Of a DNA stretch of 40,133 nucleotides, positions 23,281-30,887 are shown one piece after another (position 1 is the first letter of the stretch; every line of letters begins with the position of its first letter). This DNA is from Streptomyces hilarionis. GTDB taxonomy: Bacteria; Actinomycetota; Actinomycetes; Streptomycetales; Streptomycetaceae. Position numbers and translations under genes: made by a program. The stretch spans positions 1 through 40,133 of the forward strand of contig NZ_JAHHIT010000069.1 of NCBI RefSeq assembly GCF_024539675.1, written 5' to 3'. Under the pieces are notes generated by a model that was not told the origin of the DNA, did not search any database, and was given only the letters and a program-made list of their open reading frames with translations.

Positions 23281-23772
23281 GTGTCAGGCGCGTCGGGCCG
23301 GGTGCTTGTGGTGGACGACAACAAGGTCATCCGGCAGCTGATCAGGGTCAATCTCGAGCTGGAGGGCCTCGAGGTCGTGACCGCGTCCGATGGTGCCGAG
23401 TGTCTGGATGTGGTGCATCAGGTCCGGCCCGATCTTGTGACCCTCGACGTCGTCATGCCCCGGTTGGACGGATTGGGCACCGCCGCTCGGCTGCGTGCCG
23501 ATCCGCGGACGCGGGACCTTCCCCTCGTCGTCATCAGCGCCTGTACGCAGTACGAGGTCGAGGCCGGCCTCGAGGTGGGCGTCGACGCCTTTCTTGCCAA
23601 GCCCTTCGATCCCGTCGAACTCGTTTCCGTCGTAAGGACGTTGGTGGAACGGGAGCGGGAGCGGGAGATGGTGCGGGACGAGGAGAGGGGTGAAGGGGAG
23701 TTGGGGACGGGAACCGTCATCGCGGTCGGGAAAGCCGGGCTGCCGGGGGCGGGAGCCGCGGCCGGGGAGTGA
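23281..23772 (+). CDS. Orphan receiver-domain response regulator
   Basis: GTG 23281 is taken as start since the receiver begins at once (SGRVLVVDDNKVIRQ). The 163-residue protein has a full CheY-like domain. Acidic DD lies at about 11-12, phospho-acceptor Asp in LVTLDVVMP (about 55), Ser/Thr region VVISAC (about 83) and Lys in FLAKPFDP (about 105). After residue 125 there is only a charged, Gly-rich tail, no output domain. No histidine kinase is next to it. It is the first chromosomal gene right of the tRNA and is conserved before the argS-like gene in Streptomyces, as far as I recall. Output is probably by protein contact. Confidence 0.85.
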   Translation: MSGASGRVLVVDDNKVIRQLIRVNLELEGLEVVTASDGAECLDVVHQVRPDLVTLDVVMPRLDGLGTAARLRADPRTRDLPLVVISACTQYEVEAGLEVGVDAFLAKPFDPVELVSVVRTLVEREREREMVRDEERGEGELGTGTVIAVGKAGLPGAGAAAGE

Positions 23773-24019
23773 GGTCCTGTCTGTTCTTGTGCCTTTTGCC
23801 GGCAGGCGCCGTTGCTGAGTCTTCCCGTCATCCGTCCGCGTCGTCCATCGCCCCTCGCCGTCCACCTTTCGGCGAGCCGCTTCCTCGCCCGTTCCTCGCC
23901 CCCTCCTCTCGCCCTCCGTGCCCGTCGGCTTCGGTCGGGTTCGTTGTTCGGTGTCCATATCTCGGGACCTCGGCCGACCGGCTCGCCCACCCACCCCCCT
24001 CCTCCCCTAGGCTTGTGCC

Positions 24020-25084
24020 GTGACCCCCGTCGAGCTGTCTCGTGCCGTGCTGTGCGCGGTGCGTCGTGCTGTCGACGACGGGGAGCTCAGCGTGGCCGTT
24101 CCCGATCGGGCCGTCGTCACGCCGCCGGGGCCCGGAGGGCGCGGGGACTACGCCACCGGCATCGCGTTGCAGCTGGCCCGGCCCGCCGGGCAGACCCCGC
24201 TTCGGGTGGCCGAGGTTCTCCGGCCGTATCTGATGGGGGCCGAGGGCGTTCGCGGGGTGGAGATCACCGGACCCGGGTTCCTCAATCTCAGCCTCGACGG
24301 TCCGGCGGTCGCCGACCTGGTCCGGCGGATCAGGGCGGAGGGTCCGCGGTACGGGCACGGCGACGGCCTCGCCGGAGAGGTCTTCGAGGTGCGGGTGCCG
24401 TACGAGGTGCGGGCCGAGGTGCTCGCCGACGTGCTCGCGCGCATGGTCGGGGCACAGGGCGGGCGGGTCGACGTCAGTCACGACGGCGGTCATGGCGGTC
24501 ACGGCGGTCATGGCGGTCACGGCGGTGAGAGGGGGCGTGCCGTGCTGCGGCCGGCGCCCGCTCCGGAGGACCCCGCTCCGCTCGGGCTCGACGCCGCTCG
24601 CTGGGCCCTGATCCACCCCGCCCCGCACGACCGGCCCCGCATCACCGCCGACCATCTGGTCCAGCGCGAGGGCAACCCCCTCTTCCGCGTCCGGTACGCC
24701 CACGCCCGTACCCGGGCCGTGTGCCGCAACGCCGCCGACCTGGGCTTCGCCGCCGAGCCCGGCCCGCTGGACGCCGCCGACCTCGTCGGCCTCCTCGCCG
24801 ACCATCCCCGCGTCCTCGGCACCGCCGTCGCCCCGTCGAACCGGCCGGTCAAGCCGTCGTCCGGCGCGCGGGTCGTCCCCGACGTCGGCGCGCCGTCCCG
24901 GCTGGCCCGGCATCTGGTCGGGGTGGCCGACGCCACGCTCGTCCTGCTGCCCGCCGTCCTTCCGCGGGGTGCGGAGAAACCCTCGGCCGCCCATCGCGCC
25001 CGGCTCGCGCTCGCCGAAGCCGCCGGGGCGGTGCTGGCCGGCGGCCTGTCCCTGCTCGGCATCGACGCACCCGACCACCTCTGA
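24020..25084 (+). CDS. nrtL: ArgS-related anticodon-binding protein NrtL
   Basis: GTG 24020. The 354-residue protein resembles an arginyl-tRNA synthetase whose catalytic core has been lost. The N-terminal part (about 1-110) has VAEVLRPYLMG and VEITGPGFLNLSLD, as in the ArgS Add-1 domain. The C-terminal part (about 210-350) is a DALR-type anticodon-binding domain (RYAHARTRAVCRNAADLGF near 215, HLVGVADATLVLLPAVLPRG near 295). No HIGH or KMSKS motif is present, so it cannot charge tRNA. A His-Gly repeat (DGGHGGHGGHGGHGG) links the halves. It lies 14 bases before lysA, so it may be co-expressed with lysine biosynthesis. Function of NrtL is not known to me. Confidence 0.85.
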   Translation: MTPVELSRAVLCAVRRAVDDGELSVAVPDRAVVTPPGPGGRGDYATGIALQLARPAGQTPLRVAEVLRPYLMGAEGVRGVEITGPGFLNLSLDGPAVADLVRRIRAEGPRYGHGDGLAGEVFEVRVPYEVRAEVLADVLARMVGAQGGRVDVSHDGGHGGHGGHGGHGGERGRAVLRPAPAPEDPAPLGLDAARWALIHPAPHDRPRITADHLVQREGNPLFRVRYAHARTRAVCRNAADLGFAAEPGPLDAADLVGLLADHPRVLGTAVAPSNRPVKPSSGARVVPDVGAPSRLARHLVGVADATLVLLPAVLPRGAEKPSAAHRARLALAEAAGAVLAGGLSLLGIDAPDHL

Positions 25085-25098
25085 GAGAGCACGCCCAG

Positions 25099-26490
25099 AT
25101 GAGCCGATCCGCCCACCCCGCCGGGCCCCGTCACGCCGACGTCCTTCCCGAGGGCCACTACTCCGCTCCGCCCGCCGACCTCAACGCCCTCGACCCCAAG
25201 GTGTGGGCACGGACCGTCGCACGTGACGACGACGGTGTGGTGACCGTCGGCGGTGTCGACGTCGTCACCCTCGCCCAACGGCACGGCACGCCCGCCTACG
25301 TCCTCGACGAGGCCGACTTCCGCGACCGGGCCCGGGCCTGGCGCACCGCGTTCGGGGCCGACGCCGACGTCTTCTACGCGGGCAAGGCGTTCCTGTCCCG
25401 GGCCGTCGTGCGGTGGCTGCACGAGGAGGGGCTGAACCTGGACGTCTGCTCCGGCGGCGAGCTGGCCACCGCGCTGTCCGCCGGCATGCCCGCCGACCGC
25501 ATCGCCTTCCACGGCAACAACAAGTCGACGGACGAGATCGAGCGCGCCGTCGACGCGGGCGTCGGACGGATCGTCCTCGACTCGTTCCAGGAGATCGTGC
25601 GGGTCGCGCACATCGCGCAGTCGCGGGGCAGGCGGCAGCGGGTGCAGATCCGGGTCACCGTCGGCGTCGAGGCGCACACGCACGAGTTCATCGCCACCGC
25701 CCACGAGGACCAGAAGTTCGGGATCCCGCTCGCCGGCGGGCAGGCCGCGGAAGCGGTGCGGCGCGCGCTCCAGCTCGACGGGCTGGAGCTGATCGGGATC
25801 CACTCGCACATCGGGTCGCAGATCTTCGACATGTCCGGCTTCGAGGTCGCCGCCCACCGGGTCGTCGGACTGCTCAAGGTCATCCGCGACGAGCACGGGG
25901 TCGAGCTGCCGGAGATCGACCTCGGCGGCGGGCTCGGGATCGCCTACACGAGCGACGACGACCCGCGCGAGCCGCACGAGATCGCCAAGGCGCTGACGGA
26001 GATCGTCACCCGGGAGTGCGAGGCGGCCAGGCTGCGGACGCCGCGCATCTCGGTGGAGCCGGGGCGCGCCATCGTCGGCCCCACCGCCTTCACCCTCTAC
26101 GAGGTCGGCACCGTCAAGCCGCTCGACGGGCTGCGGACGTACGTCTCGGTCGACGGCGGCATGTCGGACAACATCCGTACCGCGCTGTACGACGCCGAGT
26201 ACAGCGTCGCGCTCGTCTCCCGCGTCTCCGACGCCCCGCCGATGGCGGCGCGGGTGGTGGGCAAGCACTGCGAGAGCGGGGACATCGTGGTCAAGGACGC
26301 GTTCCTGCCGGCCGACCTGGCGCCGGGCGACCTCATCGCCGTGCCCGCCACCGGCGCGTACTGCCGGTCCATGGCCAGCAACTACAACCACGTGCTGCGG
26401 CCGCCGGTCGTCGTCGTGCACGAGGGGGAGTCGCGGGTCGTCGTGCGGCGCGAGACGGAGGAGGATCTGCTGCGGCTCGACGTCGGCTGA
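25099..26490 (+). CDS. lysA: Diaminopimelate decarboxylase
   Basis: Last step of lysine synthesis: meso-diaminopimelate to lysine and CO2, PLP-dependent, cytoplasmic. ATG 25099, 463 residues, usual size. The PLP lysine lies in FYAGKAFLS (about 97); other family motifs are HSHIGSQI (about 235-242), GGGLGIAY (about 276-283), EPGRAIVG (about 321-328) and CESGDI near residue 392, with Tyr in GAYCRSMASNYN. Starts 14 bases after nrtL. It stands first in the lysA-hom-thrC series, so the aspartate pathway branches are grouped here. Confidence 0.97.
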   Translation: MSRSAHPAGPRHADVLPEGHYSAPPADLNALDPKVWARTVARDDDGVVTVGGVDVVTLAQRHGTPAYVLDEADFRDRARAWRTAFGADADVFYAGKAFLSRAVVRWLHEEGLNLDVCSGGELATALSAGMPADRIAFHGNNKSTDEIERAVDAGVGRIVLDSFQEIVRVAHIAQSRGRRQRVQIRVTVGVEAHTHEFIATAHEDQKFGIPLAGGQAAEAVRRALQLDGLELIGIHSHIGSQIFDMSGFEVAAHRVVGLLKVIRDEHGVELPEIDLGGGLGIAYTSDDDPREPHEIAKALTEIVTRECEAARLRTPRISVEPGRAIVGPTAFTLYEVGTVKPLDGLRTYVSVDGGMSDNIRTALYDAEYSVALVSRVSDAPPMAARVVGKHCESGDIVVKDAFLPADLAPGDLIAVPATGAYCRSMASNYNHVLRPPVVVVHEGESRVVVRRETEEDLLRLDVG

Positions 26491-26656
26491 GACGCTCGGG
26501 ACGCCGCGACGGGACAGGCGGAAGATCTCCTGTCTGCCGTCCGCCGGAAATGAAATCGATGTCTCACGATCCGGACCAGGGGCAGAAAGTCCGGTCCGGT
26601 GAGTGAGACTGGGTCAACCGGAAACATCCGTAGACGGTATGAGGAAACGAGGTCGG

Positions 26657-27958
26657 ATGATGCGTACGCGTCCGCTGAAGGTGGCGCTGCTGGGCTGTGG
26701 AGTGGTCGGCTCAGAGGTGGCGCGCATCATGACGACGCACGCCGACGACCTCGCCGCCAGGATCGGGGCCCCCGTGGAGCTCGCCGGGGTCGCCGTGCGG
26801 CGGCCGTCGCGGGTCCGGGAGGGCATCGACCCCGCCCTCGTCACCACCGACGCGACCGCGCTGGTCAAACGCGGGGACATCGACGTCGTCGTCGAGGTCA
26901 TCGGCGGCATCGAGCCGGCTCGCACGCTCATCACCACCGCCTTCGAGTACGGCGCGTCCGTCGTCTCGGCGAACAAGGCGCTCCTCGCGCAGGACGGCGC
27001 CGCGCTGCACGCCGCCGCCGAGGAGCACGGCGAGGACCTCTACTACGAGGCCGCCGTCGCCGGCGCGATCCCGCTGATCCGGCCCCTGCGCGAGTCCCTC
27101 GCCGGGGACAAGGTGAACCGGGTGCTGGGCATCGTCAACGGCACCACCAACTTCATCCTCGACAAGATGGACTCCACGGGCGCCGGATACCAGGAGGCCC
27201 TCGACGAGGCCACCGCCCTGGGGTACGCGGAGGCCGACCCGACGGCCGACGTCGAGGCGTTCGACGCCGCCGCCAAGGCCGCCATCCTCGCGGGCATCGC
27301 GTTCCACACGCGCGTGCGCCTCGACGACGTCTACCGCGAGGGCATGACCGAGGTGACGTCGGCCGACTTCGCCTCCGCCCGCGAGATGGGCTGCACCATC
27401 AAGCTGCTCGCCATCTGCGAGCGGGCCGCGGACGGCGCGTCGGTCACCGCGCGCGTGCATCCCGCGATGATCCCGCTGAGCCATCCGCTCGCCTCGGTGC
27501 GCGGCGCCTACAACGCCGTGTTCGTCGAGTCGGACGCGGCCGGGCAGCTCATGTTCTACGGTCCCGGCGCCGGCGGTGCTCCCACCGCCTCCGCCGTGCT
27601 CGGCGACCTGGTCGCCGTCTGCCGCAACCGGCTCAGCGGGGCGACGGGGCCCGGCGAGTCGGCCTACGCCGCGCTGCCGGTGTCGCCGATGGGCGATGTC
27701 GTCACCCGGTACCACATCAGTCTCGACGTCGCGGACAAGCCGGGCGTTCTCGCCCAGGTCGCCACCGTCTTCGCCGAGCACGGGGTCTCCATCGACACCG
27801 TGCGGCAGCAGGGCCGACTGGACGGCAGCGGCGAGGCCTCCCTCGTCGTCGTCACCCATCGCGCGTCCGACGCCTCCCTCACCGGGACCGTCGAGGCGCT
27901 GCGCAAGCTCGACACCGTGCGGGGTGTCGCCAGCATCATGCGGGTTGAAGGAGAGTAA
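26657..27958 (+). CDS. hom: Homoserine dehydrogenase
   Basis: Reduces aspartate semialdehyde to homoserine with NAD(P)H. ATG 26657 (MMRTRPLKVALLGCG) is chosen for the gagg sequence 8 bases upstream; an in-frame ATG at 26639 would add six residues. The 433-residue protein has the Rossmann GCGVVGSEV (about 11-19), the catalytic region GIVNGTTNFIL (about 157-167) with Lys in the KAAILAG stretch, and a C-terminal ACT domain (about 350-430, HISLDVADKPGVLAQVATVF) for threonine feedback inhibition. The 166-base gap after lysA likely holds its own promoter. It lies 6 bases before thrC. Confidence 0.96.
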   Translation: MMRTRPLKVALLGCGVVGSEVARIMTTHADDLAARIGAPVELAGVAVRRPSRVREGIDPALVTTDATALVKRGDIDVVVEVIGGIEPARTLITTAFEYGASVVSANKALLAQDGAALHAAAEEHGEDLYYEAAVAGAIPLIRPLRESLAGDKVNRVLGIVNGTTNFILDKMDSTGAGYQEALDEATALGYAEADPTADVEAFDAAAKAAILAGIAFHTRVRLDDVYREGMTEVTSADFASAREMGCTIKLLAICERAADGASVTARVHPAMIPLSHPLASVRGAYNAVFVESDAAGQLMFYGPGAGGAPTASAVLGDLVAVCRNRLSGATGPGESAYAALPVSPMGDVVTRYHISLDVADKPGVLAQVATVFAEHGVSIDTVRQQGRLDGSGEASLVVVTHRASDASLTGTVEALRKLDTVRGVASIMRVEGE

Positions 27959-27964
27959 CCAGCA

Positions 27965-29023
27965 ATGACCCACCAGTGGCGCGGAATCATCGAGGAGTAC
28001 CGGGACCGTCTGCCGGTTTCCGACAGCACGCCCGTAGTGACGCTCCGTGAGGGCGGCACGCCCCTCGTGCCCGCGCAGGTGCTCTCCGAGCGCACGGGCT
28101 GCGAGGTCCACCTCAAGGTGGAGGGCGCGAACCCGACCGGCTCCTTCAAGGACCGGGGCATGACGATGGCCATCACGCGGGCCAAGGAGGAGGGCGCGCA
28201 GGCCGTCATCTGCGCCTCCACCGGCAACACCTCCGCCTCCGCCGCCGCGTACGCCGTGCGGGCCGGCATGGTCTCGGCCGTCCTCGTCCCGCAGGGCAAG
28301 ATCGCGCTCGGCAAGATGGGCCAGGCGCTCATCCACGGCGCGAAGATCCTCCAGGTCGACGGCAACTTCGACGACTGCCTCACGCTCGCCCGCGCGCTCA
28401 GCGACAACTACCCGGTGGCGCTGGTCAATTCGGTGAACCCGGTGCGCATCGAGGGCCAGAAGACGGCCGCTTTCGAGATCGTGGACATGCTCGGCGACGC
28501 CCCGGACATCCACGTCCTCCCGGTCGGCAACGCGGGCAACATCACCGCGTACTGGAAGGGGTACCAGGAGTACGCCGCCGACAAGGTCGCCACGCGCGCG
28601 CCCCGCATGTGGGGTTTCCAGGCGTCCGGCAGCGCCCCGATCGTGCGCGGCGAGGTCGTCAAGGACCCGTCGACGATCGCCACCGCGATCCGCATCGGCA
28701 ACCCGGCCTCCTGGAAGTTCGCGCTGGCCGCGCAGGAGGAGTCCGGCGGCTTCATCGACGAGGTGACGGACCGTGAGATCCTGCGCGCCTACCGGCTGTT
28801 GGCCGCGCAGGAGGGCGTCTTCGTGGAGCCCGCGTCCGCCGCGTCCGTGGCCGGTCTGCTGAAGGCGGCCGAGCAGGGCAAGGTCGACCCGGGGCAGCGG
28901 ATCGTCTGCACCGTCACCGGCAACGGCCTGAAGGACCCCGACTGGGCCGTCGCGGGCGCACCGCAGCCGGTCACCGTCCCGGTCGACGCGGCGACGGCCG
29001 CCGAGCGCCTCGGACTCGCGTAA
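27965..29023 (+). CDS. thrC: Threonine synthase
   Basis: Converts O-phosphohomoserine to threonine with PLP. ATG 27965 follows aaggagag. The 352-residue protein is the short actinobacterial type. It contains the PLP lysine in GSFKDRGM (about 61), phosphate-binding ASTGNTSASAAAYA (about 83-96), GNAGNIT (about 188) and TVTGNGLKD near 320. Sits 6 bases after hom, so they are co-transcribed. Strong hairpins follow, suggesting that transcription is ended or attenuated before thrB. Confidence 0.96.
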   Translation: MTHQWRGIIEEYRDRLPVSDSTPVVTLREGGTPLVPAQVLSERTGCEVHLKVEGANPTGSFKDRGMTMAITRAKEEGAQAVICASTGNTSASAAAYAVRAGMVSAVLVPQGKIALGKMGQALIHGAKILQVDGNFDDCLTLARALSDNYPVALVNSVNPVRIEGQKTAAFEIVDMLGDAPDIHVLPVGNAGNITAYWKGYQEYAADKVATRAPRMWGFQASGSAPIVRGEVVKDPSTIATAIRIGNPASWKFALAAQEESGGFIDEVTDREILRAYRLLAAQEGVFVEPASAASVAGLLKAAEQGKVDPGQRIVCTVTGNGLKDPDWAVAGAPQPVTVPVDAATAAERLGLA

Positions 29024-29110
29024 GCGACACCGGACGGTCGGACGGCGGGACGACTGAACGGCGGGCCGGCTGAACGGTCGCGGCCGTCCGCCGTCCGCCG
29101 TCCGCCGCCC

Positions 29111-29143
29111 GCAGGTCAGCGCCCGGCCCGAGCGCTGACCTGC
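29111..29143 (+). terminator. Hairpin terminator 1 after thrC
   Basis: Perfect 12-bp stem (gcaggtcagcgc / gcgctgacctgc) with 9-base loop. No U tract, as is common in Streptomyces terminators. Confidence 0.65.
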
Positions 29144-29152
29144 AGACATCGA

Positions 29153-29201
29153 CCTGCGGGTGATCCGTCGGGAGGACGTTCCCCGACGGATCACCCGCAG
29201 G
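29153..29201 (+). terminator. Very stable hairpin 2 after thrC (20-bp stem)
   Basis: Two perfect 20-base arms (29153-29172 and 29182-29201) with a 9-base loop. It should end or strongly pause transcription from thrC. Confidence 0.7.
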
Positions 29202-29550
29202 GAACCCGGCGTTCCGGACGGGCGGCGGGGTCCTGCGGGGCCGGGCGGCGCGAAGCGGTCCGCAGCGAGGGACCGGGGCGGCTCCGGGGCCGCCCGGGCG
29301 ACGCGCACGACCTCGTGCGCGACCCGTCCGGGACATCCCTGACGGGGGTGCACGAGGGGCTTACGACACGCATCGTGCGCCTCCTGTGCGCCCTATGTCG
29401 CCGCAGAACCTTCCTTCGATAGGCTGTACCGAACCCGCCTGCCGCATATGCCGCAGCGACGCGTCGCCGTCGCCGCCGCGGTCCCGGGTCCTCACCCACA
29501 CATCGCATCTCATTTCGACAGCCCCGCAGCTCAAGGAGAGTCATCGCGAG

Positions 29551-30480
29551 ATGGCCGGTCCCGCCTTCCGTGCCGCCCCCGTCCGGGTGCGCGTCCCCGC
29601 CACCAGCGCCAACCTCGGCCCGGGCTTCGACGCCTTCGGCCTCGCGCTGGGACTCTACGACGACGTCGTCGTCCGGGTGGCCGACTCAGGGCTGCACATC
29701 GACATCGCGGGGGAGGGCGGCGAGACGCTGCCCCGCGACGAGAAGCACCTGCTCGTCCGGTCCCTGCGCACGGCCTTCGACGTCCTGGGCGGCCAGCCGC
29801 GCGGCCTCGAGATCGTCTGCGCCAACCGCATCCCGCACGGCCGGGGTCTCGGCTCGTCGTCGGCCGCGATCTGCGCGGGCATCGTCGCCGCGCGCGCGGT
29901 GACCATAGGCGGCGAGAGCAGGCTCGACGACGGGGCCCTGCTGGAGCTCGCGACCGAGATCGAGGGGCACCCGGACAACGTGGCGGCCTGTCTGCTCGGC
30001 GGGTTCACCCTGTCCTGGATGGAGGCGGGCGCCGCGCGGGCCATCAGGATGGAGCCCTCCGGTTCCGTCGTTCCGGTGGTTTTCGTGCCCGGGAAGCCGG
30101 TGCTGACCGAGACCGCGCGCGGACTGCTTCCGCGCTCCGTGCCGCACGTCGACGCGGCCGCCAACGCGGGCCGCGCCGGCCTGCTCGTCGAGGCCCTGAC
30201 GCGACGTCCGGAACTGCTGCTGGCGGCCACCGAGGACCGTCTGCACCAGGAGTACCGCGCACCGGCGATGCCGGACAGCGCCGCGCTGGTGGAGCGGCTG
30301 CGCGCGGACGGGATCCCCGCCGTGATCTCCGGCGCCGGGCCCACCGTGATGGCGCTGGCCGACGCGGAGACGGCCGACAAGATCGAGGCCTCGGCCGGTG
30401 CGGACTGGGCCGCGAACCGCCTGGCCCTGGACCTGCGAGGGGCGAGCGTGCTGCCCCTGGCGCCCTCCGGCGACATCTAG
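29551..30480 (+). CDS. thrB: Homoserine kinase
   Basis: Phosphorylates homoserine to O-phosphohomoserine with ATP. ATG 29551 with caaggagag about 10 bases upstream. The 309-residue GHMP kinase has VPATSANLGPGFDAFG (about 15-30) and the ATP-binding HGRGLGSSSAAICAG (about 97-111), plus a C-terminal ISGAGPTVMAL (about 262-272). Separated from thrC by strong hairpins, so it likely has its own promoter, unlike in tight thr operons. Confidence 0.96.
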   Translation: MAGPAFRAAPVRVRVPATSANLGPGFDAFGLALGLYDDVVVRVADSGLHIDIAGEGGETLPRDEKHLLVRSLRTAFDVLGGQPRGLEIVCANRIPHGRGLGSSSAAICAGIVAARAVTIGGESRLDDGALLELATEIEGHPDNVAACLLGGFTLSWMEAGAARAIRMEPSGSVVPVVFVPGKPVLTETARGLLPRSVPHVDAAANAGRAGLLVEALTRRPELLLAATEDRLHQEYRAPAMPDSAALVERLRADGIPAVISGAGPTVMALADAETADKIEASAGADWAANRLALDLRGASVLPLAPSGDI

Positions 30481-30887
30481 AAGTGCGCGGTTGCCGGATT
30501 TCGAGAGGGGGAATGTTTGTTGGATCCGGTAGTGTTAACCTCAAGTCTGCACCCGACCCCACCATGGCGAGGTGCTTCGTGTCCCCCTTCGGGACGGACT
30601 TTCTTCCGGGAGCTTCCCAAGCCGCACTGCGTTCCGTACGTCGTACCTGGGCAGTACGCCGTGCAGCGACGCTGAGCGGTCCTCGGGGCACGCTCCGGAA
30701 TCGGTGCTCCCTCGCGACGTGACACCAGGTGTCACGGTTCGCTCGGGCAGCGCCATCACCAGAAATCTCTCTTCCGCCGTTCAGGCGGACAACCGCCCCG
30801 GCTTCGCCGCAGCAAGGACCGAAGTCGGACAGCACAAACGGTCGCCGAGCCAGACAGGCCGACGTCCGCTCCAGGGAAGGACCCTTC
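30481..30887 (+). promoter_or_regulatory. Long leader of rho with a possible SigR-type promoter
   Basis: The 407-base region has no credible gene. At 30509-30514 lies gggaat, and gtt follows at 30534-30536 (19-base spacer), resembling SigR (oxidative stress) promoters. A tagtgt at 30530 could instead be a housekeeping -10. The long leader fits autoregulation of rho by transcription termination in its own leader, known in other bacteria. Confidence 0.4.

Larger units (their letters stand above)
29024..29550. other. 527-base intergenic region between thrC and thrB
   Basis: Contains two strong hairpins (29111-29143 and 29153-29201), G+C-rich simple sequence (cgtccgccgtccgcc) at 29087-29110, and probably the thrB promoter near 29380-29430. 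No gene is credible. Its length is unusual for a thr operon. Confidence 0.6.

Noticed and set aside
24484..24530. Short repeats taken as a CRISPR array
   Set aside because: The repeat units are only 6-9 bases, in frame, and encode a His-Gly linker; no spacers.
24517..26421. 634-codon minus-strand frame opposite nrtL/lysA
   Set aside because: Shadow frame; lysA on the other strand has all its motifs.
26711..29353. 880-codon minus-strand frame opposite hom and thrC
   Set aside because: Shadow of the plus-strand genes with no ribosome site or domain.
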